A stretch of 64,000 nt of DNA from contig CAZPAH010000001.1 of the NCBI GenBank assembly GCA_964584495.1, positions 25,575 to 89,574 on the forward strand, written 5' to 3'. Numbering within the stretch: the first letter of the stretch is position 1; the number at the start of each line of letters is the position of its first letter. The position numbers and the translations under genes are program-made. Below, one piece after another: positions 18,427 through 27,128 of this stretch. The notes beneath the pieces were generated by a model, which was given only the letters and a program-made list of their open reading frames with translations, was not told the origin of the DNA and made no database searches. This DNA comes from CAZPAH01 sp964584495 (lineage in GTDB: Bacteria; Krumholzibacteriota; Krumholzibacteriia; Krumholzibacteriales; Krumholzibacteriaceae).

Positions 18427-18435
18427 TGTGGATAA
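18427..18435 (-). promoter_or_regulatory. Perfect DnaA box
   Basis: TGTGGATAA on the plus strand is the exact reverse complement of TTATCCACA. It lies 22 bases past the dnaA stop codon. Confidence 0.85.
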
Positions 18436-18456
18436 ATTGGGGAAGGCGAGAAGCCG

Positions 18457-19851
18457 TCACCTGCCGCCGAGCTCCTCGCGTATGGTCTGTATCTTTCTTC
18501 TGAGGGCGGGGTCTTCCTGGGATAGCTTGTCGATCTTCTTGATTCCGTGAAGGACCGTGCTGTGGTCTCTTCCGCCGAAACTTTTTCCAATTTGGACGAG
18601 AGAGTGGGAAGTGAGCTCCCGCGAAAGGAAGATCGCGACCTGGCGGGCGAGCACGACCCGGCTGATTCTAGTTTTGGCTTTGAGGCTGTCGGCCGGGATG
18701 TCGAAATATTGCGAAACCGCTTTCTGAATGTTCGGAATCGTGATCTTCTTTCTCGACGAATCTTTCATTAGGTCCCTGAGGACATCCATAGCCATATCGA
18801 CCGATATCTCCCTGCAGTTTATGCTCGAGAATGCGAGGAGTCTTATTAGGGATCCCTCAAGCTCGCGGATATTGTTCTTCACGTTTTCCGCTACAAGCTG
18901 GATGACGTCATCGGGGATGAGCTTGCGCTCGTTCTCGACCTTTTTTCTGAGTATCGCTATCCTGGTCTCCAAGTCGGGGGGCTGGATATCGGTAGTCAGG
19001 CCCCATTCGAATCTCGAGGTCAGCCTTTCCTGAAGGGCCGGGATATCTTTCGGCGGGCGGTCGCTGGTGCATACTATCTGCTTGTTGGCATCGTAAAGGG
19101 AATTGAAAGTGAAGAAAAACTCTTCCTGGGTGCTTTCCTTTCCGGCGAGAAACTGGATATCGTCGATGAGAAGCATGTCGACGTCGCGATACCTCTTCTT
19201 GAATTCGTGCGTCGTTCCCTTTCTGATGGCGTGTATCAGCTCGTTGACAAAAGATTCAGTCGAAACATAGGAGATCCTCATCCCGGGATGCTCGTTGATT
19301 ATGAAATGACCGACGGCTTGAAGCAGGTGAGTCTTGCCGAGGCCGGCGCCGCCGTATATGAAAAGGGGGTTGTAGATCCTTGCCGGTTTTTCGGCAACGG
19401 CCAGGGCGGCGGCGTGGGTAAGGCGGTTTCCGCTGCCGACGACGAATTCGCCGAATGTGTACCTTCCGTTCAGGTTTGCATTGCCGGGCGGAGCGATCGG
19501 TTTATTCTCGACTGTGGTGGGGGAGGAGGCGATCGTTTCGGTCCGAGTCACCCTGCCGGCCGCCGGCGAGGATGTGAACTCGACACTGACATCAGCCCCG
19601 ATCGTGTCGCTGGCCGCCGACCGGATCTTGTCGATATGGTGCTCGGCGAGCCAATCGATAAAAAACGGGTTGGGTCCCTCTACAAGAAGGACGTCGTCCT
19701 CGAAGCTCAGCAACCTGGTCGGCTTGAACCAGGTCTGAAAAGACTGGGCGTTGACCGAATCGCCTATCTTCTCGAGGATCTTCTCCCAGGTCTGCCTCAA
19801 AAGGTCGGCATTCATCGAATCTTCTCTTTTTCGGTTTTCTCCTGTATTCAT
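18457..19851 (-). CDS. dnaA: Chromosomal replication initiator DnaA
   Basis: Up to 464 residues from ATG 19851; ATG 19815 (MNADLLRQTWEKI) is equally plausible and closer to a GAGAAG ribosome site. Domain I is residues 13-85. AAA+ domain III has Walker A YGGAGLGKTHLLQA, Walker B LLIDDIQFLAGKE and sensor motifs ALQERLTSRFEWG. Domain IV has the DNA-binding signature FGGRDHSTVLHGIKKI. DnaA-ATP opens oriC and loads the helicase. DnaA boxes lie on both sides of the gene, consistent with autoregulation and a split origin. Confidence 0.98.
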   Translation of the reverse strand: MNTGENRKREDSMNADLLRQTWEKILEKIGDSVNAQSFQTWFKPTRLLSFEDDVLLVEGPNPFFIDWLAEHHIDKIRSAASDTIGADVSVEFTSSPAAGRVTRTETIASSPTTVENKPIAPPGNANLNGRYTFGEFVVGSGNRLTHAAALAVAEKPARIYNPLFIYGGAGLGKTHLLQAVGHFIINEHPGMRISYVSTESFVNELIHAIRKGTTHEFKKRYRDVDMLLIDDIQFLAGKESTQEEFFFTFNSLYDANKQIVCTSDRPPKDIPALQERLTSRFEWGLTTDIQPPDLETRIAILRKKVENERKLIPDDVIQLVAENVKNNIRELEGSLIRLLAFSSINCREISVDMAMDVLRDLMKDSSRKKITIPNIQKAVSQYFDIPADSLKAKTRISRVVLARQVAIFLSRELTSHSLVQIGKSFGGRDHSTVLHGIKKIDKLSQEDPALRRKIQTIREELGGR

Positions 19852-19910
19852 CGGCGCTTTCGGGGGGCACTCGCCCCGGGAAGCAATAACTCTTTTAAAC
19901 TAGCCACGAG

Positions 19911-19998
19911 TTTCCCACAATTGTGGATAACTCGGTATATTTTTCAGGTGCAACCTGTTGGGCGGGCCGCTTAATATGTTGATAGAGGGTTTTCCACA
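19911..19998. promoter_or_regulatory. DnaA-box cluster upstream of dnaA
   Basis: A perfect box TGTGGATAA at 19922-19930 and TTTTCCACA at 19990-19998 (one mismatch), plus weaker TTTCCCACA (19911-19919) and TGTTGATAG (19977-19985). The first two overlap in a 12-bp palindrome CCACAATTGTGG (19915-19926). The cluster lies between the predicted dnaA promoter and its start codon. It could repress dnaA, act as the second half of a bipartite origin, or both. Confidence 0.7.
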
Positions 19999-20084
19999 TT
20001 CTCCCGGCGAGCGTGGCGGTTCAGGTGTAGGGTCCCGGGTGTGCGGCTCGAAAAATGGGAGACTCCCCTCATCCCGCGGACGGT

Positions 20085-20113
20085 AATGTATCATACGAGG
20101 TTTGGAGTATCAA
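20085..20113 (-). promoter_or_regulatory. Promoter candidate for dnaA
   Basis: On the minus strand TTGATA (20113-20108) and TACATT (20090-20085) are separated by 17 bases. Transcription would start near 20078, leaving a leader of about 225 bases that spans the DnaA-box cluster. Confidence 0.5.
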
Positions 20114-20285
20114 GCATTATTTACAAGGCGGGGGAAAATTTTTATAACTTGTTGGGATAACGTAACATAAAATGATAGATGTCCGGAAATTCCCTTTGGA
20201 GGACAGAAGGGGGCGGAGGGGCGGTGGGATAAGAAAACGGAAAGAGGATTGGACAAACAAGTTATCGAGCGGCGGCATAAAAGAC

Positions 20286-20314
20286 TTGACAAGGCAGAAC
20301 GCTTTTTCTATCGT
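20286..20314 (+). promoter_or_regulatory. Promoter candidate for rpmH-rnpA
   Basis: A consensus -35 TTGACA (20286-20291), a 17-base spacer and TATCGT (20309-20314). The rpmH ATG follows about 55 bases after the -10. Confidence 0.55.
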
Positions 20315-20370
20315 GAGTTGTTTATGAATCGTCGAATGAACGATTAGAGCGAAAAAAGAAGAGGGCCATA

Positions 20371-20505
20371 ATGAAACGCACATATCAACCGCATAACAAG
20401 AGAAGAAAAAAGACTCACGGATTCAGGAAAAGAATGAGCACTAAAAACGGTCAGATGGTCCTCAAAAGGAGGAGGGCAAGAGGTAGAAAGCGACTGGCCG
20501 TCTGA
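20371..20505 (+). CDS. rpmH: 50S ribosomal protein L34
   Basis: 44 residues starting MKRTYQPHNKRRKKTHGFRK and ending in an Arg/Lys-rich tail RARGRKRLAV, the complete and very conserved L34 sequence. It sits in the classic rpmH-rnpA-yidD-yidC order next to dnaA. L34 is a small basic protein of the large subunit. Confidence 0.98.
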   Translation: MKRTYQPHNKRRKKTHGFRKRMSTKNGQMVLKRRRARGRKRLAV

Positions 20506-20530
20506 TAGTCTCGAAAGAAGAAAAAGCCGG

Positions 20531-20878
20531 ATGGCTCCCAAGGGGTTGAAGAAGAGCTCGCAGTTCGGGGAAGTTTACAGGGACGGCCGGAGGGAAGCCG
20601 GCAAGAATCTCGTCATTTGCTATCTTATTAAAGAAGGCGAGGGTACAAGGGCCGGATTCGTGGCCAGCAGAAAAAAAGTTGGAAAGGCATATCAGCGAAA
20701 CAGGGCGAAAAGGCTATTAAGGGAAGTATTCAGAAAGATAAATGACGGCATCATAGAGAAAGATATCTGGATCGTATTTATTGCTTCATTTCGCCCGGCG
20801 GAGACATCATTTCAGGAATTACTAGAAGAAGCGAAATCCTCTCTGGCAAGAGCGGGAATAATATCAAGCGACGGATGA
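20531..20878 (+). CDS. rnpA: Ribonuclease P protein component
   Basis: 115 residues. The RnpA signature RNRAKRLLREVFR is at about residues 57-69, after VASRKKVGKAYQ, and there is an N-terminal F-G-x-V-Y-R-D-G-R. It binds the RNase P RNA and helps recognise pre-tRNA leaders. It starts 25 bases after rpmH and its stop overlaps the yidD start (ATGA), so the three are co-transcribed and coupled. The RNA subunit gene is not in this window. Confidence 0.95.
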   Translation: MAPKGLKKSSQFGEVYRDGRREAGKNLVICYLIKEGEGTRAGFVASRKKVGKAYQRNRAKRLLREVFRKINDGIIEKDIWIVFIASFRPAETSFQELLEEAKSSLARAGIISSDG

Positions 20879-21099
20879 TATCCAGAATTCTGACTGGAGT
20901 CGGCCTTGCGGCCGTCAGAATATACAGAATAGCTATCTCCCCGTACCACGGACCCGTCTGCAGATTTTACCCCTCCTGCTCAGAGTACGCGGAAAAGGCC
21001 ATATCGATCCACGGCTTGCCAAAGGGCGGGCTGATGGCGATAAGGCGCCTCCTGAAATGCCACCCATTCGCAAAGGGCGGATACGACCCCGTTCGCTGA
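20875..21099 (+). CDS. yidD: Membrane protein insertion efficiency factor YidD
   Basis: 74 residues. The family core is evident: YRIAISPYHGPVCRFYPSCSEYAEKAI, then RLLKCHPFAKGGYDPV, with conserved Cys residues and the HP-x-x-x-GG-Y-DPV ending. It is a small membrane-peripheral protein that assists YidC. Placement between rnpA and yidC is canonical. Confidence 0.96.
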   Translation: MISRILTGVGLAAVRIYRIAISPYHGPVCRFYPSCSEYAEKAISIHGLPKGGLMAIRRLLKCHPFAKGGYDPVR

Positions 21100-21144
21100 C
21101 ATCGCTTTCCGAAAAAATTAAACTAGACGGAAGGGATCCCGGGA

Positions 21145-22929
21145 ATGGACAAACGTTCTTTTATCGCCGTGCTTCTTACATTCGCCGTTCTGTTGCTCTG
21201 GCAGTTCCTGTACATCGCCCCAAAGCAGAAAGAGGTGGTCGCAAGAAGGACGGCGGCGCTTCGTGAAAAAGCGGCAAGAGACTCTCTTGAGGCCCTTGAC
21301 AAGGAGCAGGGAACGGAGACGGCGGCTCAGGAGGGGGCCGGAGAAGGTGAAATCCGCGGCGAGACAAGCCGGAATTATGCCGAAACGGAAGGTTTCGCCG
21401 AGGCGGGCGGCGAGAAGCCGGAAAGGCTGATCTCGATAGACAACGGCAAGATCAGGGTGACCCTAAGCAGCCGCGGAGGGGAGCTGACCCAAGTTCAGCT
21501 TAAGGATTTCTCTAGGAAGAACGGGGGGCCGGTCGAGCTTATACCGGAAGGCAGGAGGGGAGCCCTCGCGCTGGCCCTCGAGAGGAACGGGATATGGGAA
21601 AAGCTCTCTGGAGTGGATTTCGAGACGAGCATTGACGGACGTCCGGCCGGGGAGCGCGAAGATCTGGTCCTCGGCGAGGAGCGGCAAAGGGCAGAGGTTG
21701 TTTTCGCGTGGAGCGGAAAAGACGGGGAGCTGATCGAGAGAAGGTTCCATTTCGAAAGGGACAGTTACGAAGTAACGGTTTCGGTCAGGATTGACAGAGA
21801 GGGAGGGCTGAGGAGGAGCTCGGCATATTCGATATCATGGGACTCCGGAATGGCCCTTAACGAGAAGGACGTTAAGGGGGAGATGAGGCAGGCGGCCGCC
21901 CTCGGAATGGTCGGCCAGGAGTTCTTCAAGGAATCCGCCGGAAAGCTCAAAAAGACGGAAAAGAAGACGCAGGAGGGGATGGTCGTCTGGGCTGGAGCTC
22001 GGACGAAGTATTTCGTCAGCGCCCTTATCGCCGAGAAGCAGAGAACGAGCGTGCTGGAGCTGCTTGGAGACAGCGGCACGGGAACGGCGGGTTACGGAAT
22101 AGAGTACCCGTTCGGGGGAGACCCCAGGTTCGTAGACGATTCCTTCAAATGCTATCTCGGCCCCCTGGACATGTATGCCCTGAAGGGATACGGGGTAGGG
22201 CTGGAAAAAGCGATAGACCTCGGGAGGCTCAGGTTCTTCAGCGTGTTCATTCTGAGGCTGATGGTCTGGATGAAGAGGTTCATACCCAATTACGGGGTGA
22301 TAATTATCATCCTTTCGGTGCTGACCAAGATACTTTTCTACAGGCTTTCTCACAAGAGCTTCAAATCGATGAAGGATATGCAGAGGCTTCAGCCGAAGCT
22401 CAAGGAGATTCAGGAGAAGTACAAGGATAACAAGGACAGGCTTAACAAAGAGACGATGAAGATGTACAAGGAGGCGGGAGTGAATCCGCTGGGAGGGTGC
22501 CTGCCGCTGCTCTTCCAGATGCCGGTCTTCATCGCGCTGTTCAACGTTCTGAGGAACACTATCGAGCTGAGAAGCGCTCCGTTCGTGTTGTGGATGAACG
22601 ATCTGTCATCGCCCGATGTGCTGTTCGATTTCAGGGCAAAACTTCCCCTCATAGGAAGCGAATTCCACCTCCTTCCGATACTGATGGGGCTGGCGATGTA
22701 TCTTCAGTCGAAGCTGGGGGGATCGCCGACGGGGGAGACGGCCACGACGGCCCAGACGAAGATGATGTCCTCGATGATGCCGATCGTGCTGACGTTCGTG
22801 TTTTACAACATGCCTTCGGGGCTAGTACTTTACTGGTTCGTCAACAACATTCTCTCGATAGTGCAGCAGTATTACGTTCACAAGGCGGCGGATGCGGAAA
22901 CGGCCGGTGCCGAGGCGGCAAAAGCTTGA
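21145..22929 (+). CDS. yidC: Membrane protein insertase YidC (long form)
   Basis: 594 residues. An N-terminal TM segment (MDKRSFIAVLLTFAVLLLWQF) is followed by a low-complexity Glu/Ala linker and a large periplasmic beta domain (about 95-330). The conserved insertase core follows: LRLMVWMKRFIPNYGVIIIILSVLTKILFY, LSHKSFKSMKDMQRLQPKLKEIQEKYKDN, GGCLPLLFQMPVFIALFNVL, and VLTFVFYNMPSGLVLYWFVNNILSIVQQYY. The periplasmic domain is the form found in bacteria with an outer membrane. It inserts proteins into the inner membrane alone or with SecYEG. Confidence 0.97.
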   Translation: MDKRSFIAVLLTFAVLLLWQFLYIAPKQKEVVARRTAALREKAARDSLEALDKEQGTETAAQEGAGEGEIRGETSRNYAETEGFAEAGGEKPERLISIDNGKIRVTLSSRGGELTQVQLKDFSRKNGGPVELIPEGRRGALALALERNGIWEKLSGVDFETSIDGRPAGEREDLVLGEERQRAEVVFAWSGKDGELIERRFHFERDSYEVTVSVRIDREGGLRRSSAYSISWDSGMALNEKDVKGEMRQAAALGMVGQEFFKESAGKLKKTEKKTQEGMVVWAGARTKYFVSALIAEKQRTSVLELLGDSGTGTAGYGIEYPFGGDPRFVDDSFKCYLGPLDMYALKGYGVGLEKAIDLGRLRFFSVFILRLMVWMKRFIPNYGVIIIILSVLTKILFYRLSHKSFKSMKDMQRLQPKLKEIQEKYKDNKDRLNKETMKMYKEAGVNPLGGCLPLLFQMPVFIALFNVLRNTIELRSAPFVLWMNDLSSPDVLFDFRAKLPLIGSEFHLLPILMGLAMYLQSKLGGSPTGETATTAQTKMMSSMMPIVLTFVFYNMPSGLVLYWFVNNILSIVQQYYVHKAADAETAGAEAAKA

Positions 22930-23058
22930 GGCGGGAAAAAAACAACGTCGAGGAAAGGAAATATCCAGGGCCCGCATGGGGTCCAAGACGGGGAAGTATT
23001 ATTGAAAGGGAATAAATCAATATTCAGAATATCTTACTAATAGAACGGGAGCGGAACC

Positions 23059-23757
23059 ATGGCACTGGGAAGGAGAACCGAGAAAAAGACGAAACAGGCG
23101 ATCGAGGCCAGCGGCAAGACCGTGGAGAAGGCCCTCGAAAAGGCGCTGAAATCGATGGGCGCGAAAGTGGAAGAGGTTGAGATTGAAATTATAGATCCCG
23201 GACAGAAGGGAGTTCTCAACATCTTCGGGGCGCGGGAGGCGAAGATAAGGATCACTAGGAAAAAAGACTCCAAGGGGATCGAGGAGATAACAGACGAAGT
23301 GGCGAAGTCTATAATGAATTGCCTCGACGTGAGCTACAGGATATTCGCCGACACGGTAGACGACACGACATACATAAATATAGAAACGGCGGGGGTGGAC
23401 GGCCTGCTGATAGGCCGGAAAGGGGACACTCTCAATTCGCTTCAGCACCTCGTGGGAAGGATAGTTTCGCGTAGGATGGGCGGATACCAGAGGTTGACGC
23501 TGGATGTCGGCGGATACCTCAAGAACAGGCAGGAAATTCTGAAGCAGAAGGCGGTGAAGGCGGCGGAGAGAGCCCGGCAGACCAGCCGCGAGGTAAGCCT
23601 GGAACCGATGAAAGCCTCGGAAAGAAGGATAGTGCACATGGTGCTGGCCGAAGAGGAAGGCGTCACGACGTACACGGTCGGTAACGGCGAGATGCGGAAG
23701 GTCTTCGTCTCTCCGGTGAGAGGGACGGAGAAGAAGAGCCGGTTCAACAGAAGATAG
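23059..23757 (+). CDS. khpB: RNA-binding protein Jag/KhpB
   Basis: 232 residues in the usual three-part order. The Jag N-terminal domain covers residues about 10-60 (ASGKTVEKALEKALKSMG, DPGQKGVLNIFG). The KH domain has GRKGDTLNSLQHLVGRIV at about 119-136. The C-terminal R3H domain contains ASERRIVHMVLAEEEGVTTYTVGNG. KhpB binds structured RNAs with KhpA and influences cell division and envelope growth. It lies between yidC and mnmE as in most bacteria and ends four bases before mnmE. Confidence 0.93.
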   Translation: MALGRRTEKKTKQAIEASGKTVEKALEKALKSMGAKVEEVEIEIIDPGQKGVLNIFGAREAKIRITRKKDSKGIEEITDEVAKSIMNCLDVSYRIFADTVDDTTYINIETAGVDGLLIGRKGDTLNSLQHLVGRIVSRRMGGYQRLTLDVGGYLKNRQEILKQKAVKAAERARQTSREVSLEPMKASERRIVHMVLAEEEGVTTYTVGNGEMRKVFVSPVRGTEKKSRFNRR

Positions 23758-23760
23758 AGC

Positions 23761-25122
23761 ATGAAAAGGGACACGATCGTCGCCCTCGGCACTCCGCCGG
23801 GCGAGGCGGGCATCGCGGTGATAAGGATCTCGGGCCGGCGCGCCGTGGAGATACTCTCGGCGATGGCGCCGGGAGCGGACCGATGGGAATCGCATAAACT
23901 CCACAAAAAAATACTTCGCGGAACGCAGGGAGAGTATCTCGACGAGGTTCTCGCCGTTGTGATGAGGTCCCCCGATTCGTATACGGGAGAGGACGTGGTG
24001 GAGATCTCCTGCCACGGGAACATGTTCCTGACGACGTCGATCATCGATGAGGCGATACGTCTCGGAGCCGTTTCGGCCGGACCGGGGGAGTTTACAAGGC
24101 GGGCCTACCTTAACGGAAAGCTCGATCTCGTGCAGGCGGAAGCGGTGGCGGACCTGATTGCCGCAGAAACGAGGCTGCAGAGCAGGGTGGCGCTCGAGCA
24201 CCTCGAGGGCCGGCTATCAAGAAACGTGAGAGAGATAGAGCGGGAGCTTCTGGAAAGCCTCTCGTTGGTCGAGGCGGCGATAGATTTTTCAGAGGAAGAT
24301 ATTGAGATTTGGTCTTACCGTGAAATCAAGGAAAGATCCGGTAAGATCAGGAAGAAGCTCCTTTCGCTTATCGATTCGCAGAAAGACGGGAACAAGCTGA
24401 GAAAAGGGATCAGGGTCACCATACTCGGCCCGAGAAACGCCGGAAAAAGCAGCCTTTACAATGCGCTGCTGGGGGAGGAGAGGGCTATAGTCTCGGCCGT
24501 CCCGGGAACCACCCGGGATCTTCTAAGGGAGAGGATTCACATAGGAGGATTCACGTATCACCTGGAAGATACCGCGGGGATAGCGGAAACGGGATGCGAG
24601 ATAGAGTCGAGGGGTATATCGATGGGACGGGAGGCGGCGAGAGGGGCCGATCTGGTCTTGTTCGTGGTCGATGGGGCGGCCGACTGGTCCGTCGAGGCCG
24701 AGAGGGAGCTCGACGGCATAGACCCGGGAAACTGCATAGTCGTGCTTAACAAGAGCGACCTGGGGATCAAGGAAGATCCCAAGGAGATCTCCGCCAGGAG
24801 CGGGATACAGAGGGTATTGACCGTCTCGGCGAAAGAGGGAGAGGGGCTGGATAACCTGAGGGAGGGGATCCTGGAGAAGACCGTCGAGGGGAAGGGATCC
24901 GAGATAAGAAGGGAAAGGATCGCCGTAAACGCAAGGCAGGGAGCGGCGCTCAGAGAAGCCGCCGAAGCCCTCGAGAGGCTGGAGAATGGCCGCGATGGTG
25001 GAGAGGAGATAGTTAGCCTCGAGCTGAGAGAGGCGATAGAGGCCTGCGGGAAGGTGACGGGACGGTCGGTTGCGCAAGATCTTCTCGACATGATATTCGA
25101 CAGATTTTGTATCGGCAAGTGA
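23761..25122 (+). CDS. mnmE: tRNA modification GTPase MnmE
   Basis: 453 residues. The N-terminal tetrahydrofolate-binding dimerisation domain (DTIVALGTPPGEAGIAVIRISG, GPGEFTRRAYLNGKLDL) leads into a helical domain and an inserted GTPase domain. G1 is GPRNAGKSSLYN, G2 lies in PGTTRD, G3 is DTAGI, G4 is NKSD and G5 is SAKEG. The C-terminus ends in the hallmark FCIGK with the catalytic-site Cys. With MnmG it adds the carboxymethylaminomethyl group to U34 of several tRNAs. Confidence 0.97.
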   Translation: MKRDTIVALGTPPGEAGIAVIRISGRRAVEILSAMAPGADRWESHKLHKKILRGTQGEYLDEVLAVVMRSPDSYTGEDVVEISCHGNMFLTTSIIDEAIRLGAVSAGPGEFTRRAYLNGKLDLVQAEAVADLIAAETRLQSRVALEHLEGRLSRNVREIERELLESLSLVEAAIDFSEEDIEIWSYREIKERSGKIRKKLLSLIDSQKDGNKLRKGIRVTILGPRNAGKSSLYNALLGEERAIVSAVPGTTRDLLRERIHIGGFTYHLEDTAGIAETGCEIESRGISMGREAARGADLVLFVVDGAADWSVEAERELDGIDPGNCIVVLNKSDLGIKEDPKEISARSGIQRVLTVSAKEGEGLDNLREGILEKTVEGKGSEIRRERIAVNARQGAALREAAEALERLENGRDGGEEIVSLELREAIEACGKVTGRSVAQDLLDMIFDRFCIGK

Positions 25123-25166
25123 AAGCCTAACACCTAGACTTAAAATGATATATACGGTTATTGATA

Positions 25167-27128
25167 ATGATTACGAATAAAAAACCCGGTGACAGGTACG
25201 AGGTGATCGTTGTGGGCGGGGGCCATGCGGGATGTGAGGCGTCGCTTGCCGCGGCGAGAATGGGCGCCTCGACACTTCTCCTCACGATAAACAGGCATGA
25301 TATTGCACGAATGCCCTGCAACCCGGCGATAGGCGGGCTGGCCAAAGGACAGCTGGTAAGGGAGATTGACGCTCTGGGGGGCGAGATGGCGCTCTGTATC
25401 GATAAGGCGGGTATACAGTTCAGAATGCTGAACAGGGCAAAGGGGCCGGCCGTATGGTCGCCGAGGGCGCAGGCGGACAAGAAGCTCTACCACGAGAGGA
25501 TGATGGAGGCGATAGAGGGGGAAGGGACGCTGGATCTTGCGGAAGGGGAGGTCACGGCGCTGATTGTCGATTCAGGGGTGGTGAAAGGGGTGGAAGTAGA
25601 CGGGGGAGGAGCGATTTACGGACAGGTAGTCATCCTGGCGCTGGGCACGTTTCCTAACGGGTTGATGCATATCGGCGAGAAAAAGATACCCGGAGGAAGA
25701 GAGGGAGAGCCCCCTTCGAATCTGCTCTCGGATCAGCTCGAATCCCTGGGGTTGGAGCGAAAGCGATTGAAAACGGGCACACCGGCCAGGCTGAGAAAAG
25801 GATCGATAGATTTCTCAAGGTGCGAGCTGCAGCCGGGGGATGAAGTTCCGTCACCTTTCTCGTTCAGGACGGATAAGATAGAAATCGAACAGGTGCCGTG
25901 CCATATTACCGCGACCAACCGGCGTACTCACGAGATAATAAGGAGAAACGTTCACAGGGCCCCCCTGTTCACCGGACAGATCCGGGGGCTGGGGCCCAGA
26001 TACTGCCCATCGATAGAGGATAAGGTCTTCAGGTTCGCCGAGCGGGAAAGACACCAGGTTTTCCTAGAGCCCGAGGGAAGGGAGTCCGAGGAGATATATG
26101 TAAACGGAATGTCTACAAGTCTTCCCGCAGACGTGCAGCTGGAGATGATAAAGACGGTGCCGGGGCTGGAGGATGCGGAGATAGTCAGGTACGGCTATGC
26201 GATCGAGTATGATTTTTTCCCGCCGTGGCAGGTAACGCCGGCCCTCAGATCGAGAAGGTTGGAGGGGCTTTACTTCGCAGGACAAGTCAACGGAACGTCC
26301 GGGTATGAGGAGGCGGCGGCCCAGGGGATTATGACGGGGATAAATGCGGCGCTGGAGCTACGCCGGGAACGGCCCCTCCTTCTGGGACGGCACGAGGCTT
26401 ATATAGGAGTAATGATTGATGATCTCGTAACTAAAGATATAGACGAGCCATACAGAATGTTCACCTCGAGGGCGGAGCACAGGCTGATGCTGAGGCAGGA
26501 TAATGCGGATGAAAGGCTGATGAAATATGGAGCGAGGTTGAAGCTCATCGACCGGGCGCTGTGGGAGAAAACGGTCGAAAGGCGAAAGAACGTGGAAAGG
26601 GCGAGGAGAAGGATGAGTTCGGAGATCGTTCCGCAGGAGTTGTGCAGATCGATACCGGGCGCGGGGGGGCCGGACGGTATGGGAATCGCGAGGACGGGCC
26701 TCAAGCTCAGCCTGCTTCCGGGGATAGGCCTTGATGATATCGAGGGGTTGCTTCCTGGCGGCCGGTTGCACCTCAGCGTGCGGGAAATGGAGATGCTTTC
26801 GATAAGGATCAAGTACGATGGATACATAAGAAGGCAGAAGAAGATCGCTGAGAAGCTGATGCGCATGGACAGGATTTCGATTCCAGAAGAATTCTCTTAC
26901 GACATACAAGCCCTATCTACCGAGGCGAGGGAAAAGCTGAAGAAATTCAGGCCCGAAACGCTGGGGCAGGCCTCCAGGATATCGGGAGTCAGGATTTCTG
27001 ACCTGTCTATCCTGATGGTGTTCATTGACAGGCTCGGGGAGGAAAGGACGGAACCGGGGCGGGATGGAAGGAAGGACGGGAAGGCGGCCGGATGGGGGGT
27101 GCGGAATGAGGAACGAAGAGATCCTTGA
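25167..27128 (+). CDS. mnmG: tRNA uridine-5-carboxymethylaminomethyl enzyme MnmG
   Basis: 653 residues from ATG 25167. A TTG six bases upstream is in frame, but the MITNKKPGD start places the FAD motif VIVVGGGHAGCEAS as usual. Other motifs are NPAIGGLAKGQLVREIDALGGEM, GTFPNG and GLYFAGQVNGTSGYEEAAAQG, plus the C-terminal helical domain ending near IDRL. The last about 20 residues are a Gly/Arg/Asp-rich tail that overlaps rsmG and is probably not structured. MnmG is the FAD partner of MnmE. No clear Shine-Dalgarno is seen before the start. Confidence 0.96.
   Translation: MITNKKPGDRYEVIVVGGGHAGCEASLAAARMGASTLLLTINRHDIARMPCNPAIGGLAKGQLVREIDALGGEMALCIDKAGIQFRMLNRAKGPAVWSPRAQADKKLYHERMMEAIEGEGTLDLAEGEVTALIVDSGVVKGVEVDGGGAIYGQVVILALGTFPNGLMHIGEKKIPGGREGEPPSNLLSDQLESLGLERKRLKTGTPARLRKGSIDFSRCELQPGDEVPSPFSFRTDKIEIEQVPCHITATNRRTHEIIRRNVHRAPLFTGQIRGLGPRYCPSIEDKVFRFAERERHQVFLEPEGRESEEIYVNGMSTSLPADVQLEMIKTVPGLEDAEIVRYGYAIEYDFFPPWQVTPALRSRRLEGLYFAGQVNGTSGYEEAAAQGIMTGINAALELRRERPLLLGRHEAYIGVMIDDLVTKDIDEPYRMFTSRAEHRLMLRQDNADERLMKYGARLKLIDRALWEKTVERRKNVERARRRMSSEIVPQELCRSIPGAGGPDGMGIARTGLKLSLLPGIGLDDIEGLLPGGRLHLSVREMEMLSIRIKYDGYIRRQKKIAEKLMRMDRISIPEEFSYDIQALSTEAREKLKKFRPETLGQASRISGVRISDLSILMVFIDRLGEERTEPGRDGRKDGKAAGWGVRNEERRDP

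Larger units (their letters stand above)
18058..18456. other. Probable chromosomal replication origin (oriC), dnaA-dnaN gap
   Basis: 399 bases with no gene. It contains a perfect DnaA box (18427-18435), a one-mismatch box (18361-18369), at least five further TGTTGA cores at 18269, 18277, 18332, 18344 and 18415-18420 (the last on the opposite strand), a G-run at 18264-18268, and an AT-leaning triplet run at 18235-18264. Read on the minus strand the order is boxes, tandem boxes, C-run, triplets, then the AT-richer stretch. That is the arrangement described for the basal unwinding system of bacterial origins. Gene orientation and the purine/pyrimidine bias of the plus strand both switch here. 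Confidence 0.8.
19852..20370. other. dnaA-rpmH divergent intergenic region
   Basis: 519 bases between the divergent dnaA and rpmH genes. It holds a DnaA-box cluster (19911-19998), a minus-strand promoter candidate for dnaA (20085-20113), an AT-rich segment around 20110-20175, and a plus-strand promoter candidate for rpmH (20286-20314). No gene is supported: the short frames here lack ribosome sites and recognisable sequence. Confidence 0.7.
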
